Assembly (NCBI GenBank): GCA_035541895.1
Contig: DATKMK010000015.1
Span: 1-64,000 of the forward strand
Length of the DNA stretch: 64,000 nucleotides
Direction of reading: 5' to 3'
DNA from: DATKMK01 sp035541895
GTDB lineage: Bacteria; Desulfobacterota; Binatia; HRBIN30; JACQVA1
Position numbers and translations under genes: made by a program. Every line of letters starts with the position of its first letter. Positions within the stretch are counted from its first letter, which is position 1. Positions 17,528-25,033 of this stretch are shown piece by piece. The notes beneath the pieces were generated by a model that was not told the DNA's origin, did not search any database, and saw only the letters and a list, made by a program, of their open reading frames with translations.

Positions 17528-18196
17528 TCACTCGTCACGCTGACTTGCCGTTCCATCGAACCGCTCAAAGAACAGGCACGTGTCGATCGACCGACGCGAT
17601 GGGCGGCGATATGGAATCGCCGGCCAGCCGATCGGCAGCATCGCGCAACTGGGGCAGTTCTCGGGCAAGCCGAGCCAGTCGTCGACCTCTTTGCGGAACG
17701 CCGTGTGAACGGTGGTGAGCGATGCCCCAAGACCGACCGCGCGGCACGCGAGCAGGATGTTCTGAATCGCCGGGAACAACGCCTGCGTCTGCGGCTCACC
17801 CCGTCGCGTCCACCCGGCAACGAACAGGTGCACCGGCACTTCGTGAAGATGATCGGCGAGATGGATGGCGGATTTGAGGTTGCGACGCTTGACGACCGGA
17901 TAGGCCGGATCGGCGGCCGCCTCGCGAGCGGGTTGAATGTACGCGTGAAATGCTCGGCGATAGCGTTCGGCGACCCATGCGCGGCGGGCCGGATCGGTGA
18001 CCGCGATGAAGAACCACGGCTGGCGATTGCCGCCACTAGGGGCAAAGGTCCCAGCCTCGCAGATCTTGCGAATCAATGCGCGCGGCACCGGATCCGACTT
18101 CAAGCGGCGAATCGCGCGCGTCGTGCGAATCGCCTCGAGCAATGGAACCTGTTCGCCGATCCGGTCGATATCGAATGTCGTGGCTTTCTCCGGCAT
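17528..18196 (-). CDS. nitroreductase family protein
   Basis: FMN-binding oxidoreductase of 222 aa, paralogous to the partial gene at position 1-509. Shared landmarks are TTRAIRRLKSDPVPRALI near the N-terminus, then APSGGNRQPWFF, and the helix NILLACRAVGLGASLTT. The C-terminus has the MLPIGWPA block found in nitroreductases. No signal peptide. The likely partner is the downstream cyclase-family gene (27 bp). It diverges from the MFS transporter gene at 18330, so reductase, hydrolase and uptake may form one small regulon. Confidence 0.9.
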   Translation of the reverse strand: MPEKATTFDIDRIGEQVPLLEAIRTTRAIRRLKSDPVPRALIRKICEAGTFAPSGGNRQPWFFIAVTDPARRAWVAERYRRAFHAYIQPAREAAADPAYPVVKRRNLKSAIHLADHLHEVPVHLFVAGWTRRGEPQTQALFPAIQNILLACRAVGLGASLTTVHTAFRKEVDDWLGLPENCPSCAMLPIGWPAIPYRRPSRRSIDTCLFFERFDGTASQRDE

Positions 18197-18280
18197 TTTG
18201 GCCTGCCCTCTCTGGCTTGGTTGCGCTGGCGTCGTTGGGGCCTGTCTCCGACCGTACGCGATACGCCATATGCACTCTGC

Positions 18281-18294
18281 AGAGGCAAGCCTCT
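18281..18294. promoter_or_regulatory. inverted repeat in the nitroreductase/MFS divergent promoter region
   Basis: AGAGGCAAGCCTCT has 6-bp perfect arms around AA and lies in the 133-bp gap between the divergent genes, 36 bp upstream of the MFS GTG. A regulator site is possible; no regulator gene is adjacent. Confidence 0.3.
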
Positions 18295-18329
18295 AGCCAG
18301 ACGCGTTCGCCTTCAGTAGTGTCGTCCGC

Positions 18330-19661
18330 GTGAGTTACCCAGCCGTTGCGCCCCCGCCGGATGGTGAAGCGTCCCTGCGTTCCGCCGCGCGACCGTGGTG
18401 GCTGCGCGCGATGCCCTGGCTTGGACGGCCGCCGGCATTGACCTCGCGCCAGTGGAACGTGTTGGGGGTGCTCGGCGCCGCGGCGCTCATCGAAAACTAC
18501 GATTTGGCGGTGCTGGGACTTGCGCTGCCGCAAATTCAGACCGGTCTCGGGGTCGCCGAAGCCGAGGTCGGCACCCTCACCGCCGTGGTGCGACTCGGCG
18601 TGATGCCGGCGCTGTTCCTCTCCGTGTTGGCCGACCACACGGGGCGCCGTCGATTGTTGTTGGCAACCATTCTCGGCTTCACGTTCTGCACGTTCTTCAC
18701 CGCGTTCGTGCGATCGGCCGTCGAGTTCGTCGCACTGCAGTTTCTCGCCAGAGTCTTTATCGCGGGTCAGTCGATGTTGGCGGTGGTGGTGATCGTGGAG
18801 GAATTCGACGCCGACGTTCGCGGGTGGGGTATCGGCATGATGGGCGCGATCGGCTCGCTCGGGCACGGGCTCGCATCGCTGATATTCTCGCTGGTGAACG
18901 CCCTGCCGTTCGGGTGGCGCGCGTTGTATTTGGTCGGGGTCATCCCGTTGTTGCTGATCGCGTGGTTTCGTCGCACCCTCACCGAGACTCGCCGGTTCGA
19001 GCATCACCAAAGCACCCGTGCGACCAGCTTCGGTATCGGCGCTGCACTGCGGCCGTTTCGCCACCTGGCACGGATGTACCCAGCCCGAATCCTCGCCTTA
19101 TGCGCGGCGCTGTTTCCGGTTGCGTTCGTGTTCGAAACCAGCACGCTGTTCGCCTCCAAATTTCTTCAAGAGGTGCACCATTACTCGCCGGGCAACGTGG
19201 CGGTGATGTATCTCACCATCGGCATCCTCGCGCCGATCGGCAATGTGGTTGCCGGACGATTGGGCGACCGCTTCGGCCGCAAGAGCGTCATCGTCGGCGG
19301 CGCGCTCGCCAACGCGGCCGCGGTCGCGGGCTTCTATCACACGACCGGCGCCTGGGTACCGTTGGCGTGGGGGCTGATGGTGATGACGCTGACGATGGTG
19401 TTGGTGCTGTTCGCCGCGATCGGTGGCGAATTGTTCCCGACATCGTACCGCTCGACGGCATCCGGCGTGCGCGCAGTCGTGGCGACGCTCGGGGCTGCGG
19501 TCGGTTTGTGGACCGAGAGTCTGCTCTACGGCACCGTCGGCAGCCACGCCACCGCGATCACGCTGATGCTGGTCGCGGTACCGATCGCGCCGATCATCGT
19601 GGCACTCTTTCTGCCCGAAACCGCCGCGCGCGAGTTGGAGGAGATCGCACCGGAGCGCTGA
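18330..19661 (+). CDS. MFS transporter (aromatic acid/sugar-proton symporter-like)
   Basis: Major facilitator of 443 aa with 12 predictable helices. The N-half shows ENYDLAVLGLALPQIQ (TM1) and the loop 2-3 motif ADHTGRRRLL, a DxxGRR-type signature. The C-half repeats it with GRLGDRFGRKSVIVGG between TM8 and TM9. A basic, Pro-rich N-terminal tail precedes TM1. The Asp in TM1 and the overall motifs resemble PcaK/MhpT-type acid:H+ symporters. It starts with GTG at 18330, divergent from the nitroreductase. Uptake of an aromatic or organic acid is a reasonable inference, not proven. Confidence 0.88.
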   Translation: MSYPAVAPPPDGEASLRSAARPWWLRAMPWLGRPPALTSRQWNVLGVLGAAALIENYDLAVLGLALPQIQTGLGVAEAEVGTLTAVVRLGVMPALFLSVLADHTGRRRLLLATILGFTFCTFFTAFVRSAVEFVALQFLARVFIAGQSMLAVVVIVEEFDADVRGWGIGMMGAIGSLGHGLASLIFSLVNALPFGWRALYLVGVIPLLLIAWFRRTLTETRRFEHHQSTRATSFGIGAALRPFRHLARMYPARILALCAALFPVAFVFETSTLFASKFLQEVHHYSPGNVAVMYLTIGILAPIGNVVAGRLGDRFGRKSVIVGGALANAAAVAGFYHTTGAWVPLAWGLMVMTLTMVLVLFAAIGGELFPTSYRSTASGVRAVVATLGAAVGLWTESLLYGTVGSHATAITLMLVAVPIAPIIVALFLPETAARELEEIAPER

Positions 19662-19745
19662 CGTGCGGCAACATTGGAGCTGATGCAATACCTATCTTTG
19701 GGGCTCGCGGCGTATATACTTCGACGTATTCAGGCGCATGAAATA

Positions 19746-20261
19746 ATGATGATGTTGCCCTCCCATAGGCGTTTTCTGATCGAGCAGGCCGTCGGATCTG
19801 TCGTCGTGAATCTGGCGATCAACGCCGCGATCGCGTACCTGACGTTTCGCGGCGCGCGAACGGTACCGCTCTGGGGCCAACAGAGCATCGCCGGCGACAC
19901 CATTGGAACAACCTTCTTTCTGCCGCTGATTACCTGCCTCATCGTCACGCCGTTGGTTGGCCGGCAAGTACGAACTGGACAGGTGCCGCTGTTTCGCGGG
20001 AAATCGCCGGGATTCAACTGGGCGCCGCGGCGGACTCTGTGGCGCGGCGTACTTCTGGGTCTGATCAGCACTCTCGTCGTGGCGCCGGTTGCGCTAATCA
20101 TCCTCGCGACGTGCGGCGTAGCGCACCAAGGCTTCTGGAGTTTCGTGCTGTTCAAGGCGGCGTTCGCCGCGGCGTTGGGCGTCTTGGTGACGCCATTGAT
20201 CGCTCTCTGGGCCATCACGGAGCCCGATGCAGCAGCGGTGACGGTCGAGGCACGCGGATAG
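19746..20261 (+). CDS. uncharacterised multi-helix membrane protein
   Basis: About 171 aa with four hydrophobic segments: roughly 12-34, 55-75, a pair around 100-125, and a last one near 135-158. Conserved-looking features are a short basic loop (VGRQVRTG) and a GDTIGTTFFLPLITC segment in the second helix. I do not recognise the family beyond its resemblance to small unannotated four-helix proteins. The frame is open from a TTG at 19674, but three consecutive ATG codons at 19746-19754 and an AT-rich TATACT stretch just upstream (near 19715) make a later start more likely. It is convergent with the malic enzyme gene 11 bp downstream. Confidence 0.6.
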   Translation: MMMLPSHRRFLIEQAVGSVVVNLAINAAIAYLTFRGARTVPLWGQQSIAGDTIGTTFFLPLITCLIVTPLVGRQVRTGQVPLFRGKSPGFNWAPRRTLWRGVLLGLISTLVVAPVALIILATCGVAHQGFWSFVLFKAAFAAALGVLVTPLIALWAITEPDAAAVTVEARG

Positions 20262-20272
20262 GCGCGTCGATC

Positions 20273-21619
20273 TCACCGATCTGTCGCAGGACCAATCACG
20301 GCCGATTCCATCAGGACCCGGGTCGCCTCGCGCGCGCCGCGGATGATCGTCGACGCCTCGCGCAACAGTTCCTCGTGCGCACGCGATCTCGCGGCGATGC
20401 CTTGCTGCTGTGCCTTCATCGCCACGGCGACCGCCGTGCGCGGATAGATCTCCCACTCGTCCATGCGCGGCAGAATGCGATCGTCACGTAGGCCGCTCTC
20501 TGCGGCACAGCGCGCCAACTCGTGCGCGGCCGCCATCGCCATCTCATCGGTAATGGTTCGCGCGCGGACGTCGAGGGCGCCGCGGAAGACGCCGGGAAAG
20601 ACCAGTGAGTTGTTGAGCTGGTTGGGAAAGTCGCTGCGGCCGGTGGCCACGATCCGCGCGCCGGCTTCCTGCGCGTCCCACGGCCAGATTTCCGGAATTG
20701 GATTGGCGCACGCGAACACGATCGCATCGGTCGCCATCGCCCGGATCCATTCGGGCCGGATGATGTCCGGACCGGACGCCGAAAACGCGATGCATGCGTC
20801 GGCACCCCGCAACGCTTCGGCGATACCGCCGCGAACGCCGTCCGGATTGGTCTCGGTGCAGACTCGCCACTTGTCGGCGTAGTCGCCTTGTCGCACCTCG
20901 ACATCGTTGCGACCGCGGTGCAGCGTTCCGCGAACGTCACAGGCGACGATGCTGAGCGGATCGACGCCACACGCCCTCAGCAGACGGTAGGCGGCGACGT
21001 TCGCCGCGCCCATGCCGATCATCGCAATCTTGATCCGGCCGATGTCTTTGCCCACCAGCTTGAGTGCATTGAGCAGCGCCGCGAGCAACACCGTGGCCGT
21101 ACCTTGCTGGTCGTCGTGCCACACGGGGATACGCATGTCGGCGCGCAGCCGATCGAGGATGCGGAAGCACTTCGGCTGCGCGATGTCTTCGAGATTGATC
21201 CCGCCGAACGATGGTTCGAGATACTTCACGGTGCGAACGAACTCGTCAGGGTCCTTGGTGCCGAGGCAGATCGGGATGGCGTCGACGCCGCCGAGATACT
21301 TGAACAGCAGCGCCTTGCCTTCCATCACCGGCAGGCCGGCTTCGGGTCCGATGTCGCCGAGACCAAGCACGCGGGTGCCGTCGGTAACAATCGCAATGCA
21401 GTTGCCCTTATTGGTGTGCTCGTAGACCAGATCGGGCTGCGACTGGATGGCCCGGCACGGCGCCGCAACTCCCGGCGTGTACCAGATGGCGAAGTCGTTG
21501 AAATCACGAACGGGGCACTTGGGCAGCACTTGCACCTTGCCGCGATAGAGTGGGTGCAAGCGCATCGCATCCTGCGCCGGTCGCTTCGCTCGCTCGAGCA
21601 ATTCCTCCTTGGTTGCCAT
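20273..21619 (-). CDS. NAD(P)-dependent malic enzyme
   Basis: Oxidative decarboxylase converting malate to pyruvate and CO2. The 448-aa protein is a short bacterial malic enzyme without the phosphotransacetylase extension. Visible are YTPGVAAPC with the catalytic Tyr near residue 47, KGNCIAIVTDGTRVLGLGD (substrate/NAD-binding loop), the metal-binding DDQQGT (HDDQQGTATV) and the Rossmann segment IGMGAANVAAYRLL. The C-terminal FACANPIPEIWP block is also standard. The ATG at 21619 has GGAGGGG upstream. It is the last gene of an operon with pyruvate-dehydrogenase-type genes, so its pyruvate can feed that complex directly. Confidence 0.95.
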   Translation of the reverse strand: MATKEELLERAKRPAQDAMRLHPLYRGKVQVLPKCPVRDFNDFAIWYTPGVAAPCRAIQSQPDLVYEHTNKGNCIAIVTDGTRVLGLGDIGPEAGLPVMEGKALLFKYLGGVDAIPICLGTKDPDEFVRTVKYLEPSFGGINLEDIAQPKCFRILDRLRADMRIPVWHDDQQGTATVLLAALLNALKLVGKDIGRIKIAMIGMGAANVAAYRLLRACGVDPLSIVACDVRGTLHRGRNDVEVRQGDYADKWRVCTETNPDGVRGGIAEALRGADACIAFSASGPDIIRPEWIRAMATDAIVFACANPIPEIWPWDAQEAGARIVATGRSDFPNQLNNSLVFPGVFRGALDVRARTITDEMAMAAAHELARCAAESGLRDDRILPRMDEWEIYPRTAVAVAMKAQQQGIAARSRAHEELLREASTIIRGAREATRVLMESAVIGPATDR

Positions 21620-21635
21620 GAGTATCCCCTCCGAT

Positions 21636-21881
21636 TCACGCCCCGTGCGCAGCCAAGTACGCCACGCAGGCCTCCAAGCTCGCGAGCTTGCGATAATCGG
21701 CCTCGGGAATGTCGATTCCCAGTTCCGCGTGAATCGCCACGATGACGTTCATGAAGTCGACCGAATCGAGATCGAGCTGATCGCGCAGATCCGCCGCGGG
21801 ATTGAGCGTTGTGAGATCGGCCTCGGGGGCGACGCGCTTGAGGGCACGGAAGACCACATCTTTGATCGCCTCGTTCGTCAT
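21636..21881 (-). CDS. acyl carrier protein
   Basis: An 81-aa acidic four-helix carrier. The phosphopantetheine attachment site is Ser40 in DLDSVDFMN, with the flanking Asp and hydrophobic residues normal for ACP. The start codon overlaps the stop of the E2 gene (21878-21881) and the gene ends 16 bp before malic enzyme, so it is an integral part of the operon. It differs from the usual fatty-acid-synthesis ACP context, since no fab gene is nearby. A pathway-specific carrier is likely; what acyl group it holds is unknown. Confidence 0.92.
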   Translation of the reverse strand: MTNEAIKDVVFRALKRVAPEADLTTLNPAADLRDQLDLDSVDFMNVIVAIHAELGIDIPEADYRKLASLEACVAYLAAHGA

Positions 21882-23059
21882 AGCTGCTCCGGCGCTTGTA
21901 ACAATCGGTCAATAGCCGAGAGGAACCGCCCGCCGCGATGGCCGTCGCTCGCGCGATGATCCGCCGACAACGTCGCGGCAATCACCGGTCGCGTGCCGAG
22001 CAAGCCGCCGACCGCCCACGGCTGCTCGGTGAGTTTTCCGAATCCCACCAGGGCCACTTGCGGAGGATAGATGACGCCGAAGACGGTCTCGACGCCCTGC
22101 TCGCCGAGATTGGTCACGGTGATCGTCGCATCGGCGATCTCCGAACTGCGCAGCACACCGGTGCGCGCTCGCTGCACGAGATCGAGCATGCGCCGCATGA
22201 CGTCGTTCAGCGCCAACGTGTCGACGTCGTGGATCGCCGGCGCGACCAGTCCGCCTTGTCGCAGCGAGATGGCGATGCCGATGTGCACGCCGTCGCCCGG
22301 TTTGAATGCGCCGGCGACCCAATAGCCGTTCAGCTCCGGCACTTCGCGCACCGCCAGCGCCACCGCCTTGATCAGCAAGGCAGAATACAGCAGCCGATCG
22401 GGCACCGATCGTTTCAGGTTCTCCGCCACCAGCCACTGCGTGGCTCGACTCATGTCGATATGCGTACCGAGGTAGTAATGTGGGATTTCGCGTTTCGACC
22501 GCGCCATCGCCGCCGCGATCACTTTGCGCATGGCCGCGTGTCGCTCCGCGATCGGAGTCGCTGCCGTTGGCGGCGCGGGTGGTGTCGGAACCGCAGCGCC
22601 CGCGGCGGCGCGCTCGACGTCCTGCTTGGTGATCGCACCGTGCTCGCCGGTGCCGGTCACGTTCGCCACATCGACTCCCAATTCCTCGGCGCGCCGGCGC
22701 GCCACGGGCGACACTCGCGGTCGGCCCGTAACTTGCGCGACAGTCGGTGTCGCCTGCGGCAGAGCGGGACGAGCTGGCCCCGTCAGCGGCGCGGGAAAAG
22801 ACGCTGCCGTGACCGGCGGCGCACCGTCGGTCCGCAGCAGCGCCAGCACCGTTCCGACTGGAACCTTCTGGCCCTCGAGGGTGACAATTTGCTCGACGAC
22901 GCCTTCGTCCCAAATTTCGACTTCGACCAATCCCTTCTCGGTCTCGACCATCACGATCACATCGCCGCGCTTGACGCGATCGCCGGGATGCACGCGCCAC
23001 TCCACGATGGTGCCGGCTTCCATATCCGCACCGAGCGAGGGCATGCGAAATTCACTCAT
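21878..23059 (-). CDS. dihydrolipoamide acyltransferase (E2) of a 2-oxoacid dehydrogenase complex
   Basis: E2 core enzyme, 393 aa. One N-terminal lipoyl domain carries the lipoylated Lys42 in ETEKG. A Pro/Ala-rich linker follows, then a peripheral-subunit-binding domain (RVSPVARRRAEELGVDV... GEHGAITKQDV, about 113-150), another linker and the CoA-acyltransferase domain. The catalytic His and Asp are in DHRASDG (His368, Asp372). The frame extends upstream without function; the ATG at 23059 overlaps the E1beta stop by 8 bp. The complex probably handles pyruvate or acetoin. No E3 (lipoamide dehydrogenase) gene is present here, so E3 must come from elsewhere. Confidence 0.92.
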   Translation of the reverse strand: MSEFRMPSLGADMEAGTIVEWRVHPGDRVKRGDVIVMVETEKGLVEVEIWDEGVVEQIVTLEGQKVPVGTVLALLRTDGAPPVTAASFPAPLTGPARPALPQATPTVAQVTGRPRVSPVARRRAEELGVDVANVTGTGEHGAITKQDVERAAAGAAVPTPPAPPTAATPIAERHAAMRKVIAAAMARSKREIPHYYLGTHIDMSRATQWLVAENLKRSVPDRLLYSALLIKAVALAVREVPELNGYWVAGAFKPGDGVHIGIAISLRQGGLVAPAIHDVDTLALNDVMRRMLDLVQRARTGVLRSSEIADATITVTNLGEQGVETVFGVIYPPQVALVGFGKLTEQPWAVGGLLGTRPVIAATLSADHRASDGHRGGRFLSAIDRLLQAPEQL

Positions 23060-24050
23060 GGCCGGTGACCACGCGGCGCGCGGCGGCGACGATCGCCGGA
23101 GTCTGCGGCAACGCCGCATCTTCGAGATGCTTGGGATACGGCATCGGCACCTCGGCGCTGCACACGCGCGCCACCGGTGCGTCGAGATCGTAGAACGCAC
23201 GTTCCATGATGCGCGCAGAGATCTCAGCCGACAGACTGCCGCTGCGCCAGCCTTCGTCGATGATGACGGCGCGGTGCGTGCGCGCCACCGAGGCGATGAT
23301 CGTAGCGTCGTCGAGCGGGCGCAGCACGCGGAGATCGATGACCTCGGCATCGATGCCCTCGCTCGCCAGCGCCTCGGCGGCTTGCAATGTTTTGCCCAGC
23401 GTGCCGCCGTAGGTGATGAGACTGACATCGTGGCCCGCGCGCCGAACGGCAGCGGTCGCAATCTCGACTGCATCGGCAACCGCCGGCAGCTCGCCTTCCA
23501 GATTGTACAACGAGCCGTGTTCGAAGATCAGCACCGGATCGGGATCCTCCAGCGCCGGCCACAGCATGCCGCGCGCATCGGCCAGCGTCGCCGGCGCCAG
23601 AATCTTGATGCCGGGGATGTGTGCGTACCAACCTTCGAAGCTGTGCGAGTGCTGCGCGGCCAGTTGGCGGCCGGCGCCGGTGGTCATGCGGATCACCAAC
23701 GGAATGTTGAACTGCCCGCCCGACATGTGAAGAATCGTCGCCGCGTTGTTGAGAATCTGATCGAGCGCAAGCAGACTGAAGTTCACGGTCATGATCTCGA
23801 CGATCGGGCGCATGCCACCGAGCGCCGCGCCGATGCCCGCACCGACGAAGGCCGACTCGGACAACGGCGTGTCGCGAATGCGCTCGGGACCGAACTCGTC
23901 GAGCAATCCCTTGCTCACCGCGAAGCAGCCGCCGTAGCGACCCACATCTTCGCCCATCAGTAACACGCGCGCGTCGCGCTGCAACGCATCGCGGAGCGCC
24001 GCGCGGAGGGCTTCGCGATAGCTGAGTGTGATTGTTGCGCCCGCGGTCAT
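23052..24050 (-). CDS. 2-oxoacid dehydrogenase E1 component, beta subunit (pyruvate/acetoin type)
   Basis: Beta subunit (332 aa) of the alpha2beta2 E1. Family landmarks are LLMGEDVGRYGG near residue 30, DTPLSESAFVGAGIGAA near 60 and PIVEIMTVNF near 83, then the C-terminal IDLRVLRPLDDATI transketolase-C domain with the IDEGW strand. The ATG at 24050 overlaps the E1alpha stop by ATGA; the frame upstream of it is spurious. With E1alpha it decarboxylates a 2-oxoacid (or acetoin) on thiamine diphosphate and acylates the lipoyl group of E2. Confidence 0.93.
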   Translation of the reverse strand: MTAGATITLSYREALRAALRDALQRDARVLLMGEDVGRYGGCFAVSKGLLDEFGPERIRDTPLSESAFVGAGIGAALGGMRPIVEIMTVNFSLLALDQILNNAATILHMSGGQFNIPLVIRMTTGAGRQLAAQHSHSFEGWYAHIPGIKILAPATLADARGMLWPALEDPDPVLIFEHGSLYNLEGELPAVADAVEIATAAVRRAGHDVSLITYGGTLGKTLQAAEALASEGIDAEVIDLRVLRPLDDATIIASVARTHRAVIIDEGWRSGSLSAEISARIMERAFYDLDAPVARVCSAEVPMPYPKHLEDAALPQTPAIVAAARRVVTGHE

Positions 24051-25033
24051 CGCCGGGGCTCCGAGTAGACGAAGCGCGTCAGCTCTTCGATGGGTTCCCA
24101 CGCGCCCGCCTCGGCGAATGCAACCGCGTCGGCGATCTCCTGCGCGATTTCCTGCTCGATGTGAGTGTGATCGGCATCCGTCAGCAGACCGGCAGCTTGC
24201 AACCGGGCGGCGAAGGCTGGAATGGGGTCGCGCTGCTTCCATTCTTCGACTTCGAGCTTCGAGCGATACAGCTCGGGATCAAACATCGAGTGGGCGCGAA
24301 AGCGGTAGGTGCGAAATTCGAGGAAGTGCGGCCCGGCACCGGCGCGCGTCGCCTCGACGGCTCGGGCGGCCGCCTGCTCGCAAGCGACGACGTCCATACC
24401 GTCGACCGGCCACGCCGGCATCTCGAAGCTCGACGCTTTGAGACAGAGATCGGTTTCCGACTCCGAGCGCGCCAGGGCGGTGCCCATCGCGTACAAATTG
24501 TTCTCGCAGCAGAACACGACCGGCAAGCGCCACAGCGCCGCGAGATTCAGCGATTCGTGGAACTCGCCCTCGGCCACCGCGCCTTCGCCGAAGAAGCAGG
24601 CGGTCACACGATCGCGCCGCTGCATCTTGTCGGCGAGCGCTAGACCGACGGCCAGCGGCAGGCAGCCGCCGACGATCGCGTTGCCGCCGTAGAAGCGCGT
24701 GCGCGCATCGAACAGATGCATCGAGCCGCCGCGACCGCGGCTACACCCTTCCACCTTGCCATACATCTCGGCCATGATCGCCGCGGCCGACACACCGCGG
24801 ATCAACGCGTGACCGTGCTCGCGATAGGTTGCGACGACCGCGTCGTCGGCTGCGAGCGCTTGCATCGCGCCGACCGCCACCGCCTCCTGCCCGATGTAGA
24901 GATGCATGAAGCCGCGAATCTTGCCGGCGCCGTACAACTCGGCGCACTTCTCCTCGAATCGGCGAATGCGCAGCATCTCTCGCAGCAGATGCCGCCCATG
25001 AGTGCGCTCGATCGCGCGGTCGTCCGTGCTCAT
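24047..25033 (-). CDS. 2-oxoacid dehydrogenase E1 component, alpha subunit (pyruvate/acetoin type)
   Basis: Alpha subunit (328 aa) holding the thiamine-diphosphate site. The TPP motif begins GEGAVAEGEFHE near residue 148 (GEG in place of the more common GDG) and closes at CENN about 30 residues later. The N-terminus has MLRIRRFEEKC and GQEAVAVG, and the phosphorylation-loop region is RYRFRAHSMFDPE. The ATG at 25033 overlaps the stop of the ligase gene by ATGA (25030-25033). Length and motifs fit the Gram-positive/mitochondrial-type E1alpha, also used for acetoin dehydrogenase. Confidence 0.93.
   Translation of the reverse strand: MSTDDRAIERTHGRHLLREMLRIRRFEEKCAELYGAGKIRGFMHLYIGQEAVAVGAMQALAADDAVVATYREHGHALIRGVSAAAIMAEMYGKVEGCSRGRGGSMHLFDARTRFYGGNAIVGGCLPLAVGLALADKMQRRDRVTACFFGEGAVAEGEFHESLNLAALWRLPVVFCCENNLYAMGTALARSESETDLCLKASSFEMPAWPVDGMDVVACEQAAARAVEATRAGAGPHFLEFRTYRFRAHSMFDPELYRSKLEVEEWKQRDPIPAFAARLQAAGLLTDADHTHIEQEIAQEIADAVAFAEAGAWEPIEELTRFVYSEPRR

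Noticed and set aside
16751..18319. 522-aa plus-strand frame over the cyclase and nitroreductase genes
   Set aside because: No recognisable domain; it crosses two well-supported minus-strand genes.
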